Notes: a model not told the origin generated them from the sequence alone. 64,000 nucleotides of DNA from Antedon bifida (GCA_963402885.1 OY727094.1:2482501-2546500), one strand, 5' to 3'. Positions 16,001-26,694 are shown, counted from the stretch's first letter. Translations and numbers: made by a program.

Positions 16001-18412
16001 TATCATATTTGGGCACATCACTTTGTCAGCTAGTTTGATAGTGTAGACAGAGCTTTAGATACCATTACATAATTCAGTTTTATTCAATATTTCAACATGT
16101 CACACACTTCTACTGTTTATATAAGAGTTCTCTGCAGGTGAAAAGACAAAAGGTAGTAAGTTGAATTTAACCTTCAAATCCATTGATTTGATGATACATT
16201 ATTAGTCACATGACCATTTTCTATTAGGGTTCAACAGCCAGAGTACATTATTTGTGTGAACATCACAAGGTCACACAACACAAGGTGAAACAAATATATA
16301 GCATACGAATTTTTTGACAATAGAAATTTAGTACAGTTTAGTAAGCAGATTTAATCTTTCTTATAGTAGTACTTAGGTCTCATAGTAAAGCACAGTGGAT
16401 GTACAGTATAAATTATGGTTGGGCTGGGTAGAAGTGTGTGCGAGGTATAGCAACAATTCAGACATTCTTAAAAGTAGTAATTTGTAAAAACTAAAGAAAA
16501 GTGTTTATAATACCAATTTCTTCATATTTACAGTTTACACAGTGAATTGTTTTTTATAGGTGGTTTCCCTTTTTTGTTTAAACTACAGTAACAAAGCGTT
16601 AAATAAACAATCAAGTGTTTACAGTACAATACTTATAATTTATACCAGATCATTAAAAATCTTACAAGCTCAAGTCTAATACCAGCTGTTAGTTTAGGCC
16701 TACTGTACGTAAAAATATGGGAGTTAATACACACTACAAAGAGAACACAACTTTAACAACCCTGGCTACGGACTTGGACTTTGCAGATAAAATAATGTTT
16801 TTTTAGTTAAGTGATGCTTAAAGAATTAAGTGAAACTAGATTGATTTTAATTGCATTAGTATTGCTTATTTTACTAGACTTTACTTTGGTAACGGGACGA
16901 TTCGGCCCTGAGACGATTCGGCCCGGGACGATTCGGCCCTGGGACGATTCGGCCCGGGACTATTCGGCCCGGGACGATTCGGCCCTGAGACGATTCGGCA
17001 CACTTACATTTATCGGCTTTGATAAGCATTTATAAGCATAACATAAGCTTTTTTCCCCAAACTTTATTTTCAGAGAGACTATGGGGTAGCACTACTAGGG
17101 ATAAAGATGCAATAAAGCAAACATTTTGAAAACATTGTCGAAAATCATCATTTTTTAGTCACGCGAACGATGTAAACAAGTTACGCCCTCTGTTGGCCGC
17201 TTGGCGAATGCACGAAATAAACAAGGTTTTCGAAGTAATAAATTGAATATAAAATTACGTTTTTTTAGTAATTTATTATATATATTATATCAACTTTGTC
17301 AATATCAATAAAATACGGATTGTTAAACACCTTTAAAAACTTGATAAATAAAAACAAAATGAATATGAATTTGGTCTAAAGTGAGACGTTTCGGCCCACA
17401 AAGTGGGATGTTTCGGCCCAAAAGTGGGCCGAATCGTCCCACCAAAAGTGGGCCGAATAGTCCCGGGCCGAATCGTCCCTGAACCCTTTACTTTATGTAA
17501 CGTAAACAAAAAATGTATTTAAAATAATTGCACCATAAACACTTCTTTTTAAAGCCTCTTTCACACACACTGCTGCAGTTCGGCAAATCACATCTCAATG
17601 TTTCGTTTTCATGATGCTCCCCTGGCGGCTATCCGCCAATATTTTTACATGACGTATCCGTATGTTGCATCGTGAAAACAAAAAGTCGCTAATGTTACTT
17701 TTACGCACAGTCTGACGTGAGCTTGAACTGGAGCCGGACCGAAACAGGTGTGAAAGACGCTTTACTAAGTCAAAATAAACTCAATAGAATATTAATTCTG
17801 ATTGAAATGAGACCTTTGCATGCAGACTATCAACTTGTTATTGTATTTATTTACTGAAAGTTCACTAGGAAGTGATCCTTTTAATTTTTATATACAATAC
17901 ATGACTCAACTTTGTTAATCAGATCAAACAATCCTCATACTGTAATAACCTGTAGGCTTAGTACTACTACTACTAGGCCTACTACTAGTATAGGCCTACT
18001 ACCCAGGCCTAGAGAGAGTAGAATATTGTATCAACAAATAATAAATATAAAATAGGCCTAGCCTAGGATAGGCCCTCCCCTTTCCTAACTAAGAACTGTA
18101 GCCTCCTACTCCTACCTATTTCTTACCTATTTGGAAGCCTAAAATAGGCTAGCCTAAAGCATAAACTATTCAACTACTACGTCAGGAAGTCCTATTTTGA
18201 TTAAACATTTTAACATTTAAATATTTTGCAACGCTAGGCCTTACCTCGGCTGTTCGAATTTCCTGCGGGGTCCAGTCATTCGAAATCGACGGATGAGTCT
18301 GGCCCAGGTCCCGCAGCTTCTGCAGATGAGAAATCCGCTGGTCGATCAAAAATTGTATGTCCCTCAAATTCGCGAGGGCTTTATCCCCCGAAGGAAGCCC
18401 GTTTTCGGACAT
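1040..18412 (-). CDS. KSR: KSR (kinase suppressor of Ras) scaffold pseudokinase, 5' part
   Basis: Scaffold for the Raf-MEK-ERK cascade. Six coding exons are visible on the minus strand: 18412-18245, 11541-11401, 3744-3597, 3049-2722, 1799-1642 and 1103-1040. All have AG/GT borders and compatible phases (0,0,1,2,1,2), giving about 335 residues. Exon 1 (DIQFLIDQRISHLQKLRDL, SNDWTPQEIRTAE), exon 2 (KLIMMFGKQ, YPSITDWM) and exon 3 (LKGLLDIQDSEMRQLLKNH) match the coiled-coil/SAM-like CA1 domain of KSR1/2. Exon 4 is a Ser/Thr/Pro linker ending in GTPPPNKKVF, like the vertebrate RTPPPPSRKVF motif. Exon 6 (SLTVPRTRRIN, HSIKH) matches the stretch just before the C1 domain. C1 and the pseudokinase domain lie beyond the left edge. 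The start is placed at MSENG (18412); an in-frame ATG six codons upstream (18430) is possible. The gene is divergent from RFC5, 306 bp between start codons. Family assignment is secure; KSR1 versus KSR2 is not meaningful before the vertebrate duplications. Confidence 0.9.
1915..2074. mobile_element. TWA foldback MITE, copy 2
   Basis: TTA duplicated on both sides. In KSR intron 4, between exons 4 and 5. Confidence 0.93.
2420..2520. repeat. 24-bp tandem repeat
   Basis: AAATATTCATATTTCCTG repeated about four times with small changes. Confidence 0.8.
4021..4200 (+). mobile_element. tRNA-derived SINE, degraded copy
   Basis: TGTTGGTGCAGTACCTGCTG head, a decayed tRNA-like part with B box GGGTTTGAGTCC, and the tail TAGGGCAAAACATCT. 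Same order as the better copy at 57700. Confidence 0.7.
5448..5525. repeat. 24-bp tandem repeat
   Basis: CCCATGCTATAAACGCAATC repeated about 3.3 times. Confidence 0.9.
5655..5812. mobile_element. TWA foldback MITE, copy 3
   Basis: TTA on both sides. Reverse orientation relative to copy 6, with the GGTAGTGATATG repeat in the left half. Confidence 0.93.
6985..7420. repeat. Expanded array of the CAGTAGAACC-element interior
   Basis: Many repeats of GAATAGGGGTGTCATCTTCA and related 17-70 bp words. It ends GAGGGTTCTACA, so this is an element whose interior has been amplified. Confidence 0.75.
8454..8638. mobile_element. CAGTGGCGTAA-ended element
   Basis: CAGTGGCGTAA and TTACGCCACTG ends, with CCAGGGGCC internally. 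Ends of this sort are common in hAT-type MITEs. No clean target duplication. Confidence 0.65.
9755..9815. repeat. 15-bp tandem repeat
   Basis: CAGTTTGCCGACTCC repeated four times. Confidence 0.92.
11401..11541 (-). CDS. KSR: KSR coding exon 2 (no long ORF of its own)
   Basis: This 141-bp exon is isolated in a 14.5-kb stretch between exons 1 and 3. The acceptor is TTTTATTTCAG and the donor CAG|GTAATG. It is read in phase 0 from the end of exon 1 (TAE) and continues in phase 0 into exon 3. The 47 residues include KLIMMFGKQ, EKYPSITDWM and NIRKDVLQ, which align with KLVRYICKQ, YPRFSDWLYTF and VRPEVVQ of vertebrate KSR. Its recovery closes the CA1 domain. Confidence 0.9.
12166..12349. repeat. 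Duplicated segment of about 90 bp
   Basis: GGGATAAAAAGGTCATGTTC and following bases occur twice in tandem, with a small deletion in the second copy. Confidence 0.88.
12660..12801. mobile_element. TWA foldback MITE, copy 4
   Basis: Intact ends. Left flank TTA, right flank TAG. Confidence 0.9.
15849..16054. mobile_element. TWA foldback MITE, copy 5 (expanded)
   Basis: TTA on both sides. At about 206 bp it is the longest copy, because the internal ATCACTAC(CATA)TTTGAGCATA unit is repeated several times. Confidence 0.9.
16895..17486. mobile_element. Element with arrays of GGGACGATTCGGCCC as inverted ends
   Basis: About seven copies of GGGACGATTCGGCCC run at the left (16893-17000) and the complement GGGCCGAATCGTCCC recurs at the right (17380-17480). 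A 350-bp AT-rich middle carries no gene. Similar 15-16 bp strings flank it: TTTACTTTGGTAACG and TTTACTTTATGTAACG. Confidence 0.7.
17552..17762. mobile_element. TA-flanked inverted-repeat element
   Basis: AAGCCTCTTTCACAC at the left, GTGTGAAAGACGCTT at the right, TA on both sides. No coding capacity. Confidence 0.65.
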
Positions 18413-18718
18413 TTTCACAACCATATACAAAGCTTGCTATAAATGATTTCCAGATCTTTGAAAAATTGTCCAAACTAAAGGAACTAAAAGTAAAGAAGCA
18501 TCAATGTTTAATATCCAACTTCTTCCCATTCTCCTAGGCTAAGTGCAGGCAGACATTTTGTTGGAACTACGATGCATTGATTAATCACGTGACTACTGCA
18601 AACTTTGACGTCATCTTTAAATTTATCTGCCCTTTCCAAAAAGGTGACCCATTTTAGAAGTGGCGCGAAATTTTAGAGTTGTTTACATTTTTATTTCCAT
18701 GTTACTATCGTGTTAATT
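18413..18718. promoter_or_regulatory. Bidirectional KSR/RFC5 promoter
   Basis: This 306-bp interval lies between the divergent KSR and RFC5 start codons, so both 5' UTRs and core promoters must overlap here unless upstream non-coding exons exist. It holds a CACGTG E-box at 18586-18591, a full CRE palindrome TGACGTCA at 18606-18613, and an E2F-like TGGCGCGAAA at 18661-18670, 49 bp before the RFC5 ATG. An E2F site suits a replication gene. The motifs are seen directly; their function is inferred. Confidence 0.7.
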
Positions 18719-21700
18719 ATGTCTAAGGAGACTACTTCTGCTAATTTACCATGGTAGGTTTATTGAGCTACTGTGTAGCTAACGTTTTAGTTCTGATTTT
18801 GTATTTTTGCAGGTAGAAATTGATACTAAAGCTGTTTTAGGACCTAGCCTAGTTTTAGGCCTGTCCAGCTCGCATGTGCGTTTCTTTTCAGGCAGGCTAC
18901 TCGGGCAGAATTCACATGACAGCCGCTATACTATGGGATCTCCGATCTATTTAGGCCTAGGTCTTGCAATGTTTCTTCCTTGCCGTATACATTATTTACA
19001 ATATTACACTAGGCCAATTTAAAATTCATGATGTCATAATTTATATCATTTTAATTTTATTTTATATACAGGAGTATTGTTTTTATTAATTAATAATAAA
19101 ATATTAAGTTAACTTTTTTTTAAATAAAAATTGTTTAAAAACAATGTTGATTTTAAAAAAGGAAAATTCCTTGTTTTACAGGGTAGAGAAGTACAGACCT
19201 AACAAGTTAGAAGAGCTTATTGCACACACAGATATTATCAATACAAGTAAGTCACTAAAGTAAAACTAAGTGATTACCAGTCTTGGCAGTCAAACTTATA
19301 ATATAAAATATTCTGTACCATACCCTCTCCACAGCCCTCACACAGCAACAGCTTTCATTTTTTTTGTTTTGTGCACTCATTTAAAGTTAATAATATTCCT
19401 TCGGATAAATCATAAAATGATAGTATTAGTAATTATCTCCAAAATATTTTACAATGATACACAAACATGCATTATGTAAAATTTCAGAGGTTGGACAATT
19501 CATTTTGTTTTATTTTGAGGTTTTTTAAAATCTATAATTGCAAACTTCATGTATTTAATTTAAAATTAAACTGTTTTTATCTTCTATTTTTAGTTAATAA
19601 GTTTATGAAAGAGGATCGTCTGCCTCATCTTTTATTTTATGGCCCTCCTGGTACCGGAAAAACATCAACCATTCTAGCATGTGCAAAACAACTGTACTCA
19701 CCGAAGGAATTTACTTCAATGGTTCTAGAGGTAAAACAATGGCAAATAAGAAAGATAGCAATAACAAGTGATAGCAATCGAATGTGATGAAATGCAGAGT
19801 GTGCTCAGTGAAAAAAACTATGTAATATATGAGGGCAGCATATATATTTTACAGTAAACTTATTTCCCTCAATAGAGGCAGTCTAAAGCTCTGTCTACAC
19901 TATCAAACTTTATGTGACAAAAATGTGATGTGCCCATATATGGACATGATGATGTCATATCACTACCATATTTGGGCATATCACCACCATATTTAGGCAC
20001 ATCACACTAGTTTGATAGTGTAGACTGAGCTTAATAATATTAGAATTCTATTGTTTTGTTTTTAGTTAAATGCATCAGATGACAGGGGTATAGGCATCGT
20101 TAGAGGACCTATACTTAGCTTTTCCAGCACGAGGACGATCTTCAGGTCAGGCTTCAAACTTGTGATCCTAGACGAAGCAGATGCTATGACAAACGACGCT
20201 CAGAACGCCCTCAGACGAGGTCAGTTAGCATATGATAAATCTAGATGATCTAGATTTTTTGTATCAATAGCCAATTAATACTGCAAAAATCGTGATGCTA
20301 TCTTCCGATATGCTTATATATTCCAATACTCATTTATTTACAGTAGAACCCCTATTAAGGGAACACCTTCGGGTGAATAGAGGTTGGCCATAGTGTTAAA
20401 ACATATTACTCATTCATTTCACAGGAAAGTGCCCCCTGAATCAAGGTGTCCCTTGAATAGAGGTGTCCCAGATACGTGGTTCTACTGTACTCCCTCAATC
20501 GTTTGCACAATGCTATATAATCCATTCCATTTTTTTCCTTCAACAGTAATAGAAAAATACACAGAAAATGTTCGTTTCTGCATGATTTGTAACTATCTGT
20601 CGAAGATTATTCCTGCGCTTCAGTCCAGGTGTACTAGATTTAGATTCGGACCGCTTGATCAAGAGCAGATGATACCTAGGCTCCGACATGTCATTAACGA
20701 AGAAAGGTAGGTTGCATTTGCATGATAGATGAGCCACCTGTAGCATTATGCAAATAGCACCCCAGTTTACAGCACCAATGTGAGTGGTGTTATTTAATTT
20801 AAAAGATGTGTTAATTATTTACGCTGTACAATTTGTTTTTTTGTGGTTTCAGAGTTGAAGTAACAGAGGACGGAATGACAGCTTTAATTACTTTAGCAAC
20901 TGGAGATATGAGGAAATCTCTCAACATGCTACAGGTAAATCAAGGAAGGAGAACTACTGTAATAGAATGGTTACTGTAGATATGGAAGAATGTATGTAGG
21001 ATTATTGATTGCGTTTAGTAGTCGACATCACACTAGTCAGATGAGGATTGGTTAAAAGTGTTATTTTTTTCTTTTTTTAATTGCTATTGCCATGTATTAG
21101 ATCATGAAATCTGTAATAGTTGGTTGCCGAAAAATCAAGTTGAAAAAGGGGACAAGATACCATAAATTAAAGAGTGTTAGGGGACACCTCTATTAAGGGG
21201 ATATTTGTTTCTTTTCCATCCAACAGCGAGTAACTCTCCAATTACAAGATGGATACACTATTCTATAATTTATTGTGCTTATAAACTAAGTCTCATTTGA
21301 GGCTTAGGGAGTGGAGTTGAAAGGTTTGTGAGTTACAACCCTGGCATTAGGTCAGGATTGAACCCTAGACCTTGGGATTGGAAGGCAAGCACATTAACCA
21401 CCAAGCTACAGCTCCACTTTTCTGAATAGTAATATAAAGAAATAAGAAAATACAGCACTCAGAAACTGAGTGAAGTACTTGGCAAAATATTGCCACAGAG
21501 GGCGCATGTTGATATTTCAGCCCATGTTAAAAGAATAAACAAATTTCTTTTTTTTTTATTTGGGAATTTCATGTATACCTATTTACACTGAAAAATTCAG
21601 AATGATAACTTGAAAAGTGTAGGCGCTACCGTGCTAGCAAACAAGTACTAAGTACTGAACTTGGCAAAGTTTTATTTTGCCAAGTAATAACACTTTATTC

Positions 21701-23236
21701 TGCCTAGTAACAAAGCAAGTAATATACTTAGCAAAATTATATTTTGCCAAGTAATACAAACTATACGTATTCATAATATACATGATTAAGCAATTATTTT
21801 TTTTTCAGAGTACGTCAATGGCATATGATGTTGTAAATGAAGAGAATGTGTACATGTGTACAGGACACCCTCTAACTACAGACATTGAACAGATGCTGAA
21901 CTGGATGCTAAATACAGATTTCATGTCAGCTTATAATAGTATCCTTTTGCTTTATTACTAGCGTTAATTCCAATGGCGTTGATAAGGACCAAAGGTGTTG
22001 TATACTAACCTAACAACACCACTGACTATTTCACACGTACGCTACACCAGCTGTACATTTGAAACAAACTCTTAGGTGTTGGTAGTTAGGCTGTATGACT
22101 AGAAAGAAAGAGGGAAAGGCAAACTAAATTATAAATTGCATTGACAAGAATACACTAACCTGTTTTGTACCAGTTTGTTTGTTATTATTTATCTATTATT
22201 ATTATTATACTATTATTATCTGGGCGAGCTCTACAGTCAAAGACTGGTCTCCCAGAGGGCCCAGTTATGATCAGTGGCTGTGATGTACTAGTACACTGGG
22301 GTAACCCCCTACTCGTCTCAAAAGATGTACTAGATTCTTTAAAGTGCACATGAGCTAGATGTGTACACTGGACCTACGGTTTATATTCCTTATCCGAGAA
22401 GAATCGTACCAGAACCATGGAGCGAGTGAGCCTCAAACCCTTGCTGATGTTACGGCTATGGTTAAGACTCCACTGTCTTAACCGCTCAGCCACTCACTCA
22501 CTCACTGTATATGAAATGTTTTCCTTATATATCCCAATAAAGATATTTTAAATCTGAAAACTCTGAAAGGATTAGCTCTGCAGGATATCCTCACAGAAGT
22601 TCATACATATGTGCACAAAGGTATATCAACATCTTTTATTATGTCCAATTCATTGTGTTGTAATAACTATAATGATAACCCTAGCTCCAAAAGATGAATG
22701 TGGTTTTAAAACATTTGTAAAGCCTTGTCTACACTATCAAACTTTATGTGACAAAAAAAATGTGATGTGTCCATATATGGACATGATGATGTCATATCAC
22801 TACCATATTTGGTCATATCACACTTTTTTTGTCAAACTAATTTGATAGTGTTAGACAGAGCTTAACTTGATAATTTACTTGGACCCTGTGTCTAAGAATT
22901 TAAATTGTTTTTTTTTTAATTGGATTAACATTTTTTTTTCCAGTTGAATTTCCTGCCAATGTCCGAGTACACCTTCTGGAAAAAATGGCAGATGTTGAGT
23001 AAGTGTAATATTAAATTAATTTTAAGAATGAGTACTTTAACCATGTTTTGACTGCTGTATATGTTAGATTAAAATCAGGAATAATATCTGTTTAAGATAA
23101 ACTGAAAAATGTACAAATTACATTCATTTACTTTTGCAGGTATCGCTTAGCCTCTGGAACCAATGAAAAGATACAGTTAGGCTCGTTGGTGGCAGCATTT
23201 CAAATTGCAAGAGATTTAATTATGCAGCAGGCTTGA
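18719..23236 (+). CDS. RFC5: Replication factor C subunit 5 (clamp-loader small subunit)
   Basis: AAA+ subunit of the RFC clamp loader that places PCNA on primed DNA in the nucleus. Ten exons: 18719-18753, 19182-19246, 19594-19730, 20066-20219, 20547-20706, 20853-20934, 21809-21938, 22543-22620, 22944-22998, 23140-23236. All phases join, giving 330 residues against 340 in human. Visible motifs: NLPWVEKYRP at the N-terminus, Walker A GPPGTGKT (residues 50-57), Walker B LVILDEAD (111-118), and the arginine-finger motif SRC (157-159) in [14 protein letters not shown]. The C-terminal collar is present ([18 protein letters not shown]) and the protein ends QQA. The start codon is the first ATG after the E2F-like site. 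The intron after exon 7 has U12-type signals. Introns carry MITEs at 19887, 20341 and 22731 and a SINE at 22183. The identification is secure; it is much closer to RFC5 than to RFC2-4. Confidence 0.97.
19887..20031. mobile_element. TWA foldback MITE, copy 6
   Basis: TAA on both sides. RFC5 intron 3. Confidence 0.95.
20341..20487. mobile_element. TA-flanked MITE with CAGTAGAACC ends, complete
   Basis: Begins CAGTAGAACC and ends GGTTCTACTG, an exact inverted repeat, with TA on both sides as for Tc1/mariner-type elements. The inside is rich in CCCCTATTAAGGG-type words. RFC5 intron 4. Confidence 0.85.
21220..21418 (-). mobile_element. tRNA-derived SINE, second family
   Basis: Minus-strand head GTGGAGCTGTAGCTTGGTGG (A box) and GGGTTCAATCC (B box). 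The far end carries GAGTAACTCTCCAATTACA. RFC5 intron 6. Confidence 0.65.
21939..22542 (+). other. RFC5: Probable U12-type (minor-spliceosome) intron of RFC5
   Basis: The donor reads GTATCCTTTT, a full match to the U12 5' splice consensus RTATCCTT. Near the 3' end, TTCCTTATA (22521-22529) resembles the U12 branch-point consensus TTCCTTRAY, with its adenosine about 16 nt before the AG acceptor (CCCAATAAAG). There is no polypyrimidine tract, unlike the other RFC5 introns. The exon join is independently fixed by the protein alignment ([13 protein letters not shown]). Confidence 0.85.
22183..22507 (-). mobile_element. tRNA-derived SINE with ATT-repeat tail
   Basis: Read on the minus strand: a tRNA-like head with GTGGCTGAGCGGTTAAGAC (A box) and AAGGGTTTGAGGC (B box), a body containing GTAGGGGGTTACCCC, then a TAATAA tail. 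Lies inside the RFC5 U12-type intron. Confidence 0.75.
22731..22862. mobile_element. TWA foldback MITE, copy 7
   Basis: TAA on both sides. RFC5 intron 8. Confidence 0.95.
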
Positions 23237-23504
23237 AGGCACTATACGATAAAATGTGTATACACATTATTGAAAGAAAGACATGAACTCATCTTGGGAT
23301 CAGGGATTTCACAAACATTGGGAATTCCCTTCCAAATGGGATATGGTGATGACAAGTTAAATTAAATGCATCATTTATGTAAAATGTATATTTCTGGAAG
23401 CTTTTTTGTATTAAATTATATCATGAGAATAACTGTTTTGAAGAGATATTGTATTATTGGCATTCTTGCTACAGCTTACATGTTATTTGGTTATTCAACC
23501 TTAA

Positions 23505-23600
23505 TTATAGAGGGTGACTCTAAACAGCGTATGCTGACAATCAAGGGGCCCTCATGATGAGTTATGATAACTGTCTCTGTGCGACAGTGGCTGTACGTGT
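23505..23600. mobile_element. SINE-body fragment
   Basis: Contains AATCAAGGGGCCCTCATGATG, whose near-complement is at 47680-47705. It also resembles the body of the 22183 SINE. Confidence 0.45.
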
Positions 23601-23713
23601 TACGTTTGTACCCTGATTTTACATTCGCATAAAAGGACTGATTGATGTTATCATTTTTTGTGATTTAATACACAGTGTAATACAGTACAGTATTGTAATT
23701 TTCCTAGGCTTAA

Positions 23714-23828
23714 AGCTCTGTCTACACTATCAAACTGTATGTGAAAAAAATGTGATGTGCCCATATATGGACATATCATATCACTACCATATTTGGGCAC
23801 ATCACAGTTTGATAGCGTAGACAGGGCT
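23714..23828. mobile_element. TWA foldback MITE, copy 8 (short)
   Basis: TAA on both sides. About 115 bp, with a single internal unit. Downstream of RFC5. Confidence 0.95.
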
Positions 23829-25237
23829 TAATAAGTATGAAAATATCGCTGCAGCCAATAGCTATACTGTAGGATCTACATAATTATAAGGTCAACCTTA
23901 TGCAATGAGTGCAGAATCTGTTTGGGGCTCAGCCTATTCTCACTCTTATTTTTCTTTATTTTTCATTTTTATTAACAAAAAAATGTGTTTTACAGCTTGT
24001 AAAATGTAGCACCTACTACAGTATATTACTATTGAGCACCCAAGGAGACTGGGCTTGTCACTGACACTTGTGGAAGAGTTCACTTCAGCATGACCCATGA
24101 AAATACAAACACAACAAAATATTTCTTTTTAATCATCATTATTTTAATCAAATTGATGACAAAGCTACATTTTATACTTGAACCAAGCCTGATTTATAAT
24201 TATTAAATCAGGAATTATATAAAAACATTAGAAATTTGTACAAAATTTGACAGAATCTGTTAAAAACAAACTCCTTAATTCATTTGAAACATTCAAAAAC
24301 AAATAAAATATGATCATTACAAATCACATACAATTACCTGTTACTTCCCCTCCCCATTTCCTGACAGGTCATAGGTCAGATCCAGTGGGTAATCTTACAC
24401 ATGCATAACATAGTAAAGTAATTAAGTACATGGATTTTTTTAATTAATTGGTAAAACACAAAGTTAATATTTTTAAGTTGGCATATGCAAGTTAAAAACA
24501 TTTTCAGTGAACAAATCAAAATATGTTTAAATGTCAAAGGTTACTAACAATTACACTTCCGAAAACTGGTGAAATTACCATGATGATTTGTAGTCACCCA
24601 AGGTAGCTTGGATGTTTGACCTATATTAGGTCAACATTAAGGTACCTTGCTGTTGACGTAGATTTATTCGTAAAATTTATTGTAAAACGACATGATTATC
24701 TTTAAAAAAAATGTGTAGAGATTGAAAATCTGATTTGTTAATCATTACTGATCAACAACAAACATTTTCCAGGAGAGTGGGGAGGGAGTTTTTATCTCTT
24801 TATATAGTGCAGAATAAATTGATTTTTTTGCTTTGAACACTACTCTAAAATACACAACCTTGATAACGGTACCTATGAGATTAAATGAATGTTACAGTAT
24901 TTATATGTCACACTTAAGCTATCGATAAAAATGGTGTAAAAGTCACTTTTACAATTCAATTGTATGTTACCAGTATTAATTTGAATGCAATTAATGTATA
25001 TACAGTATACATTAACATAAAAATTGTCTTTTAAAAACTACAGTATTGGTAGTAATGTACAATACTGCAGGTAACCTTAAAAAAATGATAAAGCATACAA
25101 AAATAATTTCTATTCAAAACCAGTTTAACATCACAGAATTGAGATTTTTACATTGTATTACAAATTTATTTGTTAATGTACATCATTGTAATTAAAATAT
25201 GACTGTACATCATTAATGAATATATCGAGAATTGTTA

Positions 25238-25885
25238 TTAGAATTACCATACTAACTTGAGGCATATTAAAAATATCTATTATACTCTAAATTCCAGGCT
25301 GGGACCTATACCAGACAGTGGTGTTACACTTATGAGCAACAATTCATTTCAGAACAAAAATATACGACACATAAGCCAATATTTGTTTTATAAAATAAAT
25401 GATTTTAGACCAATGTGAATTACCATACTAACTTGAGGCATATTCAAATTATCTATTGTACTCTAAAATCTAGGGTGGGACATACCAGCCAGTGGTGTAC
25501 ACTTATGAGCAACAATTCATTTCAGAACAAAAATATACGATACATAAGCTAATATTTTTTTCATAAAATAAATGATTTTAGACCAATGTGAATACCTAAA
25601 ATGTACTGTATTAGTTTTTTGAGCAAATTTTGGATTGTGAGACACACAATAAATAGAAAATTACTAGATGTATTAATTGATAAAGATTGAAAATATAACA
25701 CAGTACAATCAATGTTTGTTTTCATAAAATAGAAAAACGATTTGGACCAATGTGAATACCTGTACTATATTAACCTTTAAAAGAAATTTTGGATTTTGAC
25801 ACAAGCAATAAAGAGCAAATTACTATTGTGTATTAATTTATAAAGATTGAAAATATAATACAGTACAATCAGTTTTAGTTTTAGT
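25238..25885. repeat. Two adjacent tandem duplications
   Basis: A unit of about 175 bp (ACCATACTAACTTGAGGCAT ...) occurs twice (25238-25590). It is followed by a different unit of about 150 bp (GACCAATGTGAATACC ... ATTGAAAATATAA) occurring twice (25590-25885). Confidence 0.88.
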
Positions 25886-26694
25886 TAACAGATCAGTTAA
25901 ATTCTTTTTTTTTGACTGTTTTTGTTTCTATGTACAGTACATGTTTTAATTGTTTATCGCCAGTACTGTATATTTCCCTGATTTATCACTGGAAGGAATT
26001 CAGAAATTAAAACATATTAAGAAATAATAAACAAAATACAACAACCAGATTAAATTAAAAGCTAAAACTGAACATTCAAAAACATACAAATAACCTAACT
26101 TAAAATGTAATAGGGAAGCACTAAAAGTATGATCAACTTAAAATATCTATAATTATTATACATTTTAAAATAATACACCAAAGGTTGGCAGAAAATAATA
26201 CATTTATGTTTTTAAAACATTAAAAGCCATAAAATAGTAATTGTTTTAATTAGTAAAATGGCACAATTGTTTAAAATTGAATGTTTAAAATCAATTTGTG
26301 GAATGAAATCGTTTTGGAAATTACTTCTTTCAAAAACCTTTCACAATTTAAAAGCCTGGTTTTTATAAAACTTATATCAAATTGTATTTGGTTTATAATT
26401 GGGTTAAATCACTGCTAGCAAAATTAATTTTAGTAAAATTTATAATAAATTTGTAATATTAACTTTTTTTTAATCAATTAATACATTAATTAATTTTTAA
26501 ATTACCCAGAATGGAAATAGAAATGGTGCCTACAAATTGTAAGATTTAGACAATAAAGTAGACTTGTATTTCATCGTTGAATACAACATTTTTGTTGTTT
26601 GAATCATTGAGTTTAAATAACAAGTATCTATAGAAACCAGGCTTTGCATAAAACACACATGCTACAAGAGTGCTCATTGGTGATTTTCTTGTAA

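Larger units (their letters stand above)
11542..18244 (-). other. KSR intron 1
   Basis: 6.7 kb without coding sequence. Contains a duplicated 90-bp segment (12166-12349), TWA MITEs (12660, 15849), a TACTGTA-rich patch (14800-14985), the GGGACGATTCGGCCC element (16895-17486), a TA-flanked inverted-repeat element (17552-17762), and an AGGCCTA cluster (17950-18165). The same 19-bp string ATACCACTGTCTTGGAGGG occurs near 13300 and 14710. Confidence 0.75.
23237..26694. other. RFC5/PPM1D convergent 3' region
   Basis: No coding exon was found. The two genes face each other here, so it should hold both 3' UTRs and their ends. It contains a TWA MITE (23714-23828), a SINE-like piece (23505-23600), a long AT-rich stretch, and two nested tandem duplications (25238-25885). 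Confidence 0.6.

Noticed and set aside
16811-17035. 74-codon plus-strand frame
   Set aside because: Its C-terminal half is the GGGACGATTCGGCCC repeat read as protein.
20540-20746. 68-codon minus-strand frame
   Set aside because: Antisense of RFC5 exon 5.
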